A program made the translations under genes and the position numbers. Shown piece by piece: positions 44,351-54,967 of a stretch of 64,000 bases of DNA. The notes under the pieces were generated by a model. It saw only the letters and a list, made by a program, of their open reading frames with translations. It was not told where the DNA came from and ran no database searches. This DNA is from Melitaea cinxia (Eukaryota > Arthropoda > Insecta > Lepidoptera > Nymphalidae), in the NCBI RefSeq assembly GCF_905220565.1, contig NC_059415.1, forward strand, positions 3,578,001 through 3,642,000, given 5' to 3'. Position 1 is the first letter of the stretch; each line of letters starts with the position of its first letter.

Positions 44351-46489
44351 TATGAGAATATATAAAAAAATATATATTAAATAACTGAGAAATTTCGATT
44401 GTTTGCAGACCGTTCAACGTAATCTTCATACAAACTGTATGTAGTCAACGCATACATACAGTAACCAATAAAATTTCCATAACAGATTCTATCTCGGAGA
44501 TGAAGTTAGATGATTTCTTCGAAGTACAGAATGAAATATATCCGTCCGCGTGTGCAGCATGTTGTTTTTATTGCTCGAGTAGTTCCTTTATTCCGTAGCT
44601 TATAGCTCGATTTGTAAGATAAACGAACGATTTTTAACATTATAGTGAGTAAAAAAATTTTATAAAGGTAAAAAAAATGTGAGCCAACTTCGATACGAGT
44701 CTGGAGTCCTAAGAACGATTACTATAATTTAAAAAAAAATTAAATACCGTATGAAATAAATTAAATCATAATTAATTAAAATAATAAAACTAAAGTTAAA
44801 CATAAATTGACGGTTGCTATAGTAAATACTGAAATACTATCCTACATTCCTACATCTTAATCATCTTATATAAACTCAGCGTTGTTAACACGATTTCAAT
44901 CCTCAATTTTTTTTTTCATAGCACGCACATACCTTTTCCTTAGGAGTAAACTCGAAAAAGATTTTATATTGAAACTAAATATTCCTCGTATTAATAACCG
45001 TCCTATTTTAGTAAGATTAAGTTGTTGCCTTAACCCCGGCGTTCGTAGTTTTTTTGGAACGAAGTTCCTTACGGCAGGCTTGACATTTGGCTGGGCGACC
45101 GAACTGAAAAAAATGTGATACTAAAACCGTAAGAAAAATATATAACGGAAGTGACGTAATATCAGTCACACGACTGTATTATTTGTGTAATATGACGTTT
45201 GTAAAATTAAAATATTACTAGTATTTTTTTTTTAATTCTTTATGTAATTTTATACTGTCGACAAAAATAAATAAAGACATATGTGTTTTATTTCACTTAA
45301 TAGTTTGAATTATTATTATTATTATTATTTTCTTTGATTTATTTTATTTTACGGTATTTGTTATTTTCTAAAATACTAAATTTCCTAAATACTTTTATGT
45401 ACTTAATTAAAAACCAATCAACAAAATTTAAAAAAAAAATCAAGAACTAGAAAATATATATAAAATTCAACATTTTTTTTCTTTTTTTAAAGACATTTGT
45501 ATGCTTATGGGTCCGGTTGTTATTATAAACACCTGTTTGCAATCATTACTCGTGGAAGGAAAATTTTCCGATGACTTGCAGAGAAACAGCGTGGTGATTA
45601 ATAAACTTAAAAAAAAAAAACACTTAATAAAAAGAAAATAACATTTTGTCATTTTCTAAGTTCATTTTTCATAGATACTCGTAAATTGTCGACAATGTTA
45701 GCGTCCCCGACGTAAGTAAACACCGTAACATCTGTCGAGTCACCCGTTATAATCGGTTTTATGTTACCAGAAAAAAAGTATAAAAACAAAAAGTTTTCAT
45801 ACGTTCCACTCAAACAATAGGGTACTTGTGTAACTAGCTGCGTCCTATGGTTCATGGACTTTTTTAATAAAGTTATAAATGTCTGAGCTTGTCTAGCAAT
45901 ATAATTATGATCTTTTGTAATCTATCTATATTAGATATCTGATTCAATAGCGCCTAGTAATTATTAAAACAAAATTAAATTGACTCTTCTGTCTAAAGAA
46001 GTTAGTTTACCAAATTAAAAAAAAAAAAAAAAAAAACTATTTATTACACCAATAAAAAAAAGGCTCATTTTTATTTGGTATCGAAAAACGTTAAGTATAT
46101 TTATTTTATTAGTTCTTTCCTTCCGTACAGTTCAAAATTTACATGAAAATAACTCGTTTGTAATTTAAAAAAACTTGATTATCATACTACATTTGAGCGT
46201 GCAACTCGCTTCTGCTAAAATTGACACAATATAAAAAGAAAACCATACATTCCAAGTTCTTTTACAAAAGTTCATTATTTCGGGAAGACAGTCAGCAAAT
46301 ATTATTATTGGTATTTAACTACTCCCGGCGATCACTCTTAATCGTACGACTTTTTAGGATTTACACCGCGCGTCAGTCGTAACGGTTGCGGCTACGGAGG
46401 CGAAAATGGAAGTCCATTTGTTAAAAATATATCGTTGGAAATTGAGACATACATTTATTTCACGAAGTTGAATTTCTAAAAATCTTCTA
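44351..46489. other. AT-rich non-coding DNA; possible repeat at 44990-45120
   Basis: The 78-codon frame 44882-45118 ends 'GTTTTTTTGGAACGAAGTTC', 'CTTACGGCAGGCTTGACATT', which I have an impression of as a dispersed lepidopteran repeat, without a partner here. 46320-46440 is richer in CpG ('TTACACCGCGCGTCAGTCGT'). No gene is supported. Confidence 0.3.
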
Positions 46490-46622
46490 AGCCAGCCCCA
46501 ACTTGCTTGCGGTCACCAACCCGCCTGCCCAGCGTGGTGACTATGGGCAAAACACATGAGTTCACGTTATTTTTGGCGTAAACTTGTGGAGGCCTATGTC
46601 CAGCAGTGGACTGCGAGAGGCT
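46490..46622 (+). mobile_element. SINE Y 3' fragment, cut by a Z element
   Basis: 'GCGGTCACCAACCCGCCTGC', 'CCAGCGTGGTGACTATGGGC', 'AAAACACATGAGTTCACG' and 'TATGTCCAGCAGTGGACTGC' + GAGAGGC, then directly the T-run of a minus-strand Z element. Confidence 0.7.
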
Positions 46623-46915
46623 TTTTTTTATGTCACTAGGTCAGCAAACAAGCGTACGGCTCACCTGATGGTAAGCGATTACCGTAGCTTATAGACGCCT
46701 GCAACACCAGAAGCATCGCAAGCGCGTTACCGACCCAATCCCCAATCCCCCCAGGAGCTCTCGTCACCTTACTCACCAACAGGAACACAATACTGCTTGA
46801 AAACAGTATTATTTTGCTGTGATCTTCTGTAAAGTCGAGGTACTACCCCAGTCGGGCCTGCTCTATATGTTGAGCAGGAAATTCCTGCTGTGCCCTACCT
46901 CAGTTGAAGTAAAAG
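46623..46915 (-). mobile_element. Z family element, minus strand, near-complete
   Basis: On the plus strand: T8, 'ATGTCACTAGGTCAGCAAAC', 'AAGCGTACGGCTCACCTGAT', 'GCATCGCAAGCGCGTTACCG', 'AGGAGCTCTCGTCACCTTAC', 'ACACAATACTGCTTGAAAAC', 'CTACCCCAGTCGGGCCTGCT' and 'CCTGCTGTGCCCTACCTCAG'. It matches 51177-51448 closely along its full length. The poly(A) (T on plus) is short, only eight bases. Confidence 0.8.
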
Positions 46916-47179
46916 TCTTAATAAATATTTTATAAGTTAATGAATTTTTTTTTAATAATTTTGACGTAGGTAATTTTAACAATACGCTTTATTGTACACC
47001 AAAACAGAGATAATACCTAGCAAATTGATTTTAACAAATAATCCCAAGGTACAATGGGCGGCTTTATCGCTGAAAAACGATATCTTCCTAGGGGCAGAGG
47101 AGATGGTATTATGTCGGAATTTTCTGTGTTAAAAACTAAATCAAACGACATTATTATAGTAATAATTTAAAACGCACGT

Positions 47180-47183
47180 CTTG

Positions 47184-47218
<35 letters not shown>

Positions 47219-47222
47219 GATA
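47180..47222. repeat. (TG)n microsatellite
   Basis: About 19 TG units with one TT interruption. Flanking DNA from 46916 to 47682 has nothing else I recognise. Confidence 0.95.
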
Positions 47223-47682
47223 AGATATTTCCTTATATTATTATTTATCACCTCTTTCTATGTTTGGCATATAATTTTTTCACTTTTCAACACAATTAAA
47301 AAAAGTGTTCCATTATTATACTTCTTTTTTAATTATATACTTCAAATAATATTATACATAGACACAAATATCTCGAAATAATTCTTGGTTAATTAATGCG
47401 TGAAATGTTCGCAAGAATGCTAGCTGCCATTTTCCGCTAAATTGCAACGCTACCGTGCCGGTCCCCTAGACGAAAACTCCTCTTATAATCTGTAGCAGCC
47501 CCAAGATTAGTTGTCATAAATCAGAAACCTTAATCTTCAAAATCAGCACTAAAACATTCGTAGTATGATTTTAATTTAATTTTCAGTACACGTTTTATTA
47601 AAATCAAACTATTATACACATATTTAATGTATAAAAGTTAAACATATAATTTTTTGTAATAACCTTAAGATTCTTCAGCCTG

Positions 47683-47972
47683 TAAGTTCCTACAGCTAGG
47701 CATAGGCCTCTTCCTCCGTGTAGGAGAAAAGTCGGAGCTTAATTAACTACGCTGCATCACTGTGAGTCGCTATCAGGTTTCTATGAAAAACAACTGGGAA
47801 CGACTGCCCAACGTGCTGTCCGAGGCACGGTGGGGAAACTCACAAGTACAGACAACTAAACCAGAAAGAAATATTTGTATAAATACAAAATCCATCCCGA
47901 GCAAGAACCGGACCTGCAATCGCTGTTGTGCGTGAACACGGTGCACGCACCACTACACCAGAGCGGTGTTAT
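47683..47972 (-). mobile_element. tRNA-derived SINE, minus strand
   Basis: On the minus strand the head is ACCGCTCTGGTGTAGTGG (A box TGGTGTAGTGG), then 'TGCGTGCACCGTGTTCACGC', a decayed B box and 'GCTCGGGATGGATTTTGTAT'. The body matches SINE T blocks (ccaccgtgcctcgg, cgtcccagttg, ctgatagcgactcac, gagaggcctatgcctagc). The tRNA head differs from the one at 60821, so this is a sister family sharing the body and 3' end. Confidence 0.75.
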
Positions 47973-49867
47973 TACATTAAAGTAAATATATTTTTATTTT
48001 ATTGGTCTTTTTTATTATTTTCTGAGTGTCATGAAATAAGTATCAAGTTGTTATATTAATTAATCACGTTAACGTAGGAACAGTTATTCCTACGTACGGA
48101 TTCGATTGATGTCCCTACGTAATTAAATGTACGTACAGTATACATCAAAAATTTTACTATCATTGTTGAAGTCTGAGTTTTATAAAATTAAAACAGGAAA
48201 CCTTATATCGATAACCGATAGCGTGTACATTGTTATAGAGGAGGTTTCACGAAAAAGCACGAGTTTCAACACGGTTACTTCCGCCTACCCTCCGATTTCA
48301 ATTGAGGGGCAATTTTTCGTAAACCACGTGACCTTCGGTAATAGTGAATGAGTGACTTTAATTGCGTATGTTACATTTTTGATCCAATTTCTAACAGTCT
48401 ATTTTAAAATCATTATGAATTTTATTTAGACAATTAACTCAATGATTACAAAGACAACCACATTACGATCTTTAGGAAAAGCGACGTTACCAAACCCACA
48501 CGCGTTTTATTGTTTATCTTTTCTAATTGATCTTTTATATTATTATGGAGATACATATAAAAAGGAAACAAACATAGTATGAGTAACAAATCAACACGAT
48601 ACCAACTTTTATAATGATACGAGTGTGAAATAACGAGCGGGAAAAGGAAACGGCGAATATCAGACCGAGGCTAATTTATACACGCGTCTAAGGAGTGTAA
48701 TTACGTTGTTGTATCACTAACATAAGTTTAACAAATTTATATGGTATTAAAACATGTAACAACTTTAGGGAATAAAATACACGCGGTTTCACCCATCGGA
48801 CAGTTTATAGTCACCATTTGGTACCAAAGTTCAAGTATATACCGTAAAATCAAAGTATGTACATATGAAATATCCTAACAAACTAAAATATTGTCTGTTA
48901 ATGAATAATGTTTAGTTTGTTTTTGTTTTTAGTTTTTTTTTGTTTTTTTGTTTGGATTGAGGGCGGAAGTGGGAGAATTCAACACAAAATTTTGATAATG
49001 TGCAATTACACTCGTTATTCTTTTCAGGATTTTTTTATTATCTTTGAAGAAGCAACTCAGTTGGTAACTATACAGAAACTAACTAACTATTATGCTTTAT
49101 TTAAATACATGTGTATGAAAGTGTTAAACAAAAAAAAAATCTAAAATACGAGTACTACACTTCTTGTGTATTTGAACTCGAAGCCTTTTGTACTTTTCAT
49201 CGTTTCCCTTTGCTTTCAATTGCGTTGTTTCGTAGGGCAGGTACTCGTCTAAAACATATATTTTTATATAGTTGCTGCTTTTTTACTAATGACGAAGTTA
49301 GTAAAAAAGCTTTTTTTGTCTTAGAATTAATAATAGTAATAGTACATACTCGTACCTACTGTACAATATTTTTTAATTTTTTATCGTTGTATTAATTTAA
49401 ATTGAATAAATAATATATTTACAAAATATTCCTAAAAAAACTGCTTTCGTTAATAAATACAACTTTAAAAAATGTAATTTTTTCTTGATTAAAGTAAATA
49501 ATAATAATGCGTAATTCTATTTGAGCAAAAATAAATTTTATAAATCCTTAAATAATACTTTATATTAGCGCAAAACTCGAAAGCTCTATCTTTGGAATTG
49601 AAGGAGTTACAGATTTTTGATATTGTACAGACCCAAATTTGCCACTGTGTGGCATAGATAATGCGCTTAGGATGTTTTAGCAATCATAGATATGTTTTTT
49701 TACTACGAATACATCTTATACATAAAAAACAACCTTTTTAATTAATGAAAATTGTATTATTTTGCATTTCATAGAAATATCGAGTGAAAGTTTTAAAACT
49801 TTAAATAAAAAAAATACAAATTTAGCGTACATATATATGTATATTAGGTAATATTATTATATCGAAA
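47973..49867. other. AT-rich non-coding DNA, nothing recognised
   Basis: Open frames of 74-94 codons at 48127, 48908 and 49111 have no recognisable domains or splice context. Confidence 0.35.
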
Positions 49868-50658
49868 CCAGCTGTGCTCGCGACTTCGTCCACGTGAAAT
49901 TTAACAAAAAAGTTATCGTTCAGTTCGCAGAGTTATAAAATAAATAAATTTCTAAAATATAATTGTATTTGCTCGCAAACGAAAAAAACCGACTTCAATT
50001 ACATTGACAAGTAATACAACGTAGATCGACGAAAAAATAGTCAAGTAACTACGCGTTATCAAAAATTACTCAAAAAGTAGTTATCAGATCTCGATAAAAT
50101 TTAAATGTGACCACATGATAAACATCAGCTTTCGATTAAATTGAAAATTATCAAAATCGGTACATCCAGTAAAAAGTTATATGACATACAACGAAGGTCG
50201 ACGAAAAAAGCGTCAAGTAAAAACACATTATTAGATATAACTCGAAAAGTAGTTGTTAGATCTCAAATAAATTTAAATGGGACCAAATGACACACACCAC
50301 CTTTCGATGAAAAAATTTTTCGTCGAAATCGGTCCACCCAGTCAAAAGTTCTCAAGTCACATACATAAAAAATACAGTCGAATTGAGAACCTCCTCCATT
50401 TTTGGAAGTCGGTTAAAAAGTAGTCTAAGTTACTCCTTGTTAAATCAGCTATCTGCCAGTGAAAGTCCCGTCAAATTCGGCCCAGCCGTTTCAGAGATTA
50501 GCCGGAACAAACAGACAGACAGACAGACAGTTAGACAGACAGACAGACATAATGACATACAAAACTTGTAATAAATGTTATTTTGGTGTATGTACCGTAC
50601 GCGGTGATCCACATCCAAAAGCATTTCGTAAAAAGCGGTTATTTTAACATTACAAACA
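49868..50658 (-). mobile_element. Helitron-like family V, interrupted by an R element
   Basis: Outer parts are 'AGCTGTGCTCGCGACTTCGT', 'AACAAAAAAGTTATCGTTCA' and 'TTCGCAGAGTTATAAAATAA' on the left, and 'AAATCAGCTATCTGCCAGTG', 'GCCCAGCCGTTTCAGAGATT', a CAGA repeat (about 50510-50550) and 'AAAAAGCGGTTATTTTAACA' on the right. They are collinear with 17684-18035. The minus-strand end is CGCGAGCACAGCTGG|T, which fits CTRR|T. Confidence 0.6.
49958..50419 (+). repeat. R family element nested in V
   Basis: Starts 'ATTGTATTTGCTCGCAAACG', then AAAAAAACCGACTTCAATTA, and ends 'CCTCCTCCATTTTTGGAAGT' + CGGTTAAAAAG. AACCGACTTC and GAAGTCGGTT form a perfect mirrored pair at the ends. Two internal halves are present (AGATCTCGATAAAATTTAAA and AGATCTCAAATAAATTTAAA), without the unique spacer of the 41.9 kb copy. 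Confidence 0.7.
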
Positions 50659-50847
50659 GACACTCCATTTTTATTTATTTGTATAGATTGAAAGTTTTTG
50701 ATGTATTTTCAAGACATGTTTAGTTTGACACATTTATATAGTCTAATAATACAACGAGCGTATTTCATTTGTTTCCATTGCGGAAGGGGAAACTTAGATT
50801 CTGTAAAATTCAGTATAGAAGAAAGTTGTCTAAAGTGTAAAAGACTT

Positions 50848-51129
50848 TTTATCTAGGTGTAGTTGTTGATAGTTCGCTAAATTTTAACTACCATTTAGAC
50901 CTGCTACAATCGCGAACTCGGAAACTTATCTTCACCTTTAAGAATCTCCGTCATATTGCTGAAAAATCGACCATTAAAATGGTGTATCAGTCCCTCTGCC
51001 AATCTGTTTTAAGCTATTGTATTACAGTCTGGGGAGGTGCTTGTAAAACTAATCTTATAAAACTGGAGAGGGCTCAGCGTGCGTTATTGAAAGTTAGTTA
51101 TTCTAAGCCATTTTTTTACCCTACCAAAG

Positions 51130-51180
<51 letters not shown>

Positions 51181-52125
51181 CACTAGGTCGGCAAACAAGC
51201 GTACGGCTCACCTGATGGTAAGCGACTACCGCAGCCTATAGACACTTGCAATACCAGAAGCATCGCAAGCGCGTTGCCGACCCAATCCCCAATCCCCCAG
51301 GAGCTCTGGTCACCTTACTCACCAACAGGAACACAATACTGCTTGAAAACAGTATTATTTTGCTGTGATCTTCTGTAAGGTCGAGGTACTACCCCAGTCG
51401 GGCTGCTCCATATTTTGAGCAGGAAATTCCTGCTGTGCCCTACCTCAGTTCTAATGTTAATTTATCTTTTATCTGACGTACTCAGTGTTCGCCAACTATA
51501 TATACTAAACACAGTGCTCAAACAACATTCTATGACTCGCTATGATCCTTTTTTAAATAACAACAAACGATGCAAATATAAAGTCTGCACCTCAGATACC
51601 CGTTGGTCCACCACTTTCTCAAGGAGGTTTTTTGGTTTTATGGGCTGTCATCTATATAACAAGATAAACAGGTTGATCAACATATATCCGCTTACTAAAT
51701 ATGAATGTAAAAAAGCTATAGTAAAATGGCTTAAAGATCTAGACTACAATGGGACTGAGAAGTTGTTACTGGTCCTCAGCTAATACTAAGCACTCTAACA
51801 CGTGTATACACATATTATGTTCATTACCACACATACATGTACATATACTAAGACCTACATACACTAACACATTTACTACATACACTGACACATTCATGCA
51901 TTAAAAAATACATACACTAACCATACATACACCATGACACTAAAGTGTGAGTATATTTAATAATTTTATTGATCAAATTCGGTCCGGATGTGGAGGGACT
52001 GGCAATCTGTAATACAGGTCTCCTAGTACAGTCGCCAGTCTCTCACACAGATTGTGTTTCGTTATGTTGAAATTTGTATTTTGTTTTGTGTGAGAGAAAA
52101 TAAAATAAATATAAAAAAAATATAT
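50848..52125 (+). pseudogene. LINE ORF2 C-terminal remnant, split by a Z element
   Basis: The frame from about 50848 encodes YLGVVVDSSLNFNYH, then IAEKSTIKMVYQSLCQS, ITVWGG and LERAQRALLKV, the post-RT thumb region of a Jockey/CR1-type LINE (the block after YADD). It breaks at the Z element (51133-51448), then resumes (DVLSVRQLYILNTVLKQ, FFGFMGCHLYNKIN) to a stop at 51781-51783. The RT catalytic motifs upstream are missing, so this is a 5'-truncated copy. A 3' UTR with ACATACACTAACA-rich runs and 'GAGGGACTGGCAATCTGTAA' follows, ending in an A-rich tail near 52105-52125. The same kind of region in the intact LINE at 55 kb is related but not the same family. Confidence 0.65.
51133..51448 (-). 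mobile_element. Z family element, minus strand, inserted in a LINE
   Basis: On the plus strand: T44 (51133-51176), ATGTCACTAGGTCGGCAAAC, 'GCGTACGGCTCACCTGATGG', 'CCAGAAGCATCGCAAGCGCG', 'CCCAGGAGCTCTGGTCACCT', 'CTACCCCAGTCGGGCTGCTC', 'GAGCAGGAAATTCCTGCTGT' and GCCCTACCTCAG. The sense strand is minus, with a 44-A tail. No protein is encoded. I do not see a tRNA-type promoter, so it may be a LINE 3' end or a LINE-derived non-autonomous unit. Confidence 0.8.
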
Positions 52126-53304
52126 TTATTTATAGCAGCAGAGGAATTGCGGCTGTCTTTAGTAAAAGAAACTAGTACTACAACTACTAAACTAGTACTG
52201 TACTCGACGATTCAAATGATAACACTAAAACTAACTCCAAAATTTATAACATTTCACAAGATGTTATTCGCTCACAACAAGCGCATTTAAAAAAGTTTTA
52301 TTTTCCATGCATATGGACCTTTCTGAAAGTTCGGGCGTTTATTAACTGTTGATCAGAATGATTAATTACTAATTAATAACTTATGAGCTATCCGCAAAGC
52401 GTGCCGATGACATCGAATACGTTATGGAAGATACTGTGGGAGCAACTAACAGTTTTATCTCACGCATGTTTGAGTAAATGTATTAACAAAACAATGAATC
52501 AACGTTGTTTATGTTTTTTTTTTTTTTGGAAAGCATTCAATTTTCATTTTAAACATTATTACTTTGTAACTAATAACAAAAACTGATATCAATAACATTT
52601 CCACTATTTTTTAACACATAATGATACTAATATAAGTAATACATAATATCATAAGTATCGTCGCCTTTTTGCAAAGAAAATAATGAGTTCAAAAGAAATT
52701 TATTTAGCTAAATTAAATTAAGGGAAGAGTTAAGATGTAATAGAATACACGCATAACGTGTTAACGAGGGTGATGGCACCTTAAAAAGTAATTGTTGTGT
52801 ACAGTCGCGTACAGAATTGTTTGCTACAAAAATATGTGTTTCATATGAAATTTAGGCGCTTTGTATAAAATTAAGTACATTTAGGGACGGGATGACTTGA
52901 ATGATCGCTAGGCATTTTAAGTGAAGTTTATCTTGTGCTCAGAGGAAGAAAAAAGCTTAATTAACGTAATTTGCATGTTTCGGAAGATAAAAATATTTGT
53001 CAAACGACAGACACAGTAGTGTGGCAGATTATACATAATAGTTTATAAAAATGAAGAATAATAAATACTTTAAACTATTAATCGATAATGTATTATTTTC
53101 ACAGAAGACATATAATTAAAAATGCGATTTCTTCAATACAAGCTTTATGTACAGCATAAGACACTATAATTCTCGATATAATAACAACCTTTAGGATATA
53201 CTTAAATAAATATTTTTTTAAATTGTTATGTCACTGTGAAAAATCTATTAGACCTATGAATTAATATTAAGCATTGAAATATTAACACATAAAATACATT
53301 GAAT
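52126..53304. other. AT-rich non-coding DNA, nothing recognised
   Basis: No recurring family or credible gene. Confidence 0.4.
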
Positions 53305-53664
53305 ATATTGTACTTTGCTGCTTGTGCTGTGTGGCTACGGCACTAAAGAATTTAGCCACCCCCTCTCTTCCCGTGGGTGTCGTAAGAGGCGACTAAGGGA
53401 TAACAAGGTTCCGCAACCACCTTGGAACTTAAGAAGCCGACCGATGGCGGGATAACCATCCAACTGCTGGCTTTGAAATACACAGGCCGAAGACGGGCAG
53501 CAGCGTCTTCGGTGCGACAAAGCCAGTACTGCGGTCACCAACCCGCCTGCCCAGCGTGGTGACTATGGGCAAAACACATGAGTTCACGGTATTTTTGGCG
53601 TAAACTTGTGGAGGCCTATGTCCAGCAGTGGACTGTATAGGCTGTAATGATGATATTGTACTTT
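53305..53664 (+). mobile_element. SINE Y, most complete copy, with 12-bp target duplication
   Basis: ATATTGTACTTT at 53305-53316 and 53653-53664 brackets the 336-bp element (53317-53652). Order of blocks: TGTGTGGCTACGGCACTAAA, 'CCTCTCTTCCCGTGGGTGTC', 'CGATGGCGGGATAACCATCC', 'CACAGGCCGAAGACGGGCAG', 'CGGTGCGACAAAGCCAGTAC', 'TGCGGTCACCAACCCGCCTG', 'GTGACTATGGGCAAAACACA', and the 3' module 'GGCCTATGTCCAGCAGTGGA' + CTGTATAGGC, then a short TGATGAT tail. The 5' block is not tRNA-like to my eye. The 3' module matches the coding end of the LINE at 3057-3150. Confidence 0.85.
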
Positions 53665-54454
53665 ACTGAAATATTTTGATAACAATAAAATCATTGTAGT
53701 TTTTATTACTCATAACACTTTTGCGGTCATCCGTACTTTCTAAGGTGCGTCATTGCACATTAGGAGGTAAATTAATAGGTAAACGAAAAGTGCTATGTGA
53801 TCTTTGAAGTTGCTTAATACTATTAAATTTTAATTAAAATATTAATTTCAAAGAATTGAAACTAAGAAGTAGTTTTAAATATTGTGTTTATTTGTTTAGA
53901 TTATAGACATTGTGTTTTAGATTAAATTATTCGTACCAATGGATCAGAACATATTTTAGTCTTTAAAAAAAAACCAAATGAAATGTATTTTCATACCAAC
54001 ATTTAATAAAGAATAAATACTCACATTGCTTTTTTTTTCTTTAAAAATATTGATCTTGACGCCATTTTGTTTTATTTAATTTTATCGCTTAATTTGACTG
54101 ATTACACAGCATAACCAGTTTAAAACGTGACTAATATTAGCTATATAATGGATCTGTGCTTATGTCTTAAATACTACATCTTAACATAGTTCTTACTTGT
54201 GTCACTCCATTTTTATTTACGTCAGAAATCGTAATGGAAGTAGGTACGCTAAAAATAGACACGCTGAATACCTAATTCCTGAATTTTGAAAAACTTACTG
54301 CTTCTAATCCTTTAATTCTACATTTCATAACTGGGGAGTACTTGCATCTGTGAAAAGATAACAGACTATAGCCTATTATTATTAAAAAAAAAACAACATT
54401 ATAAAATAAAGATTATTATGATTTTTTTTACAAATGTTAGCAGAATAAAGTAAG

Positions 54455-54456
<2 letters not shown>
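53665..54456. other. AT-rich non-coding DNA, nothing recognised
   Basis: No recurring family or credible gene. Confidence 0.4.
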
Positions 54457-54488
<32 letters not shown>

Positions 54489-54967
54489 ACAAAAACCATT
54501 TAACAAATTTGTAATACAACTAAGTCTAACAAACTATATAAACAGAAATGTATCATTACAAATTCAACATCAATGGTTACAATTAGATATAATAATATAA
54601 AATATTTGTGAAACCTGCAAGTGCGACTGAGGACCCATTAAATAAAATTAAATAAGTTATAATGTACCACGTTATATAAGTTTACTATAATTATATATAC
54701 ATATACTATTTAAATAATAATAAATATATAATAAAATGAGTCAAGTTATTATGTCTACATATATGTAAGTTTACTATAATTATATATACATATACATACA
54801 TATATATTTATATACACAATTTGAAATTACAAAGTAGGGTATTGATAGTATTACACATAAATTTAAGTAAAATAGGAAAATTATTATAGAAGAATGCCTC
54901 ATCTTACAGTGTTACATTCTTATTAAATGTTCATTACTGCTTTATGACCCATGCTAAATGATCAGTA

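Noticed and set aside
50383..50647. Frames rich in QTDRQ repeats
   Set aside because: Translation of the (CAGA)n run in the Helitron-like family V.
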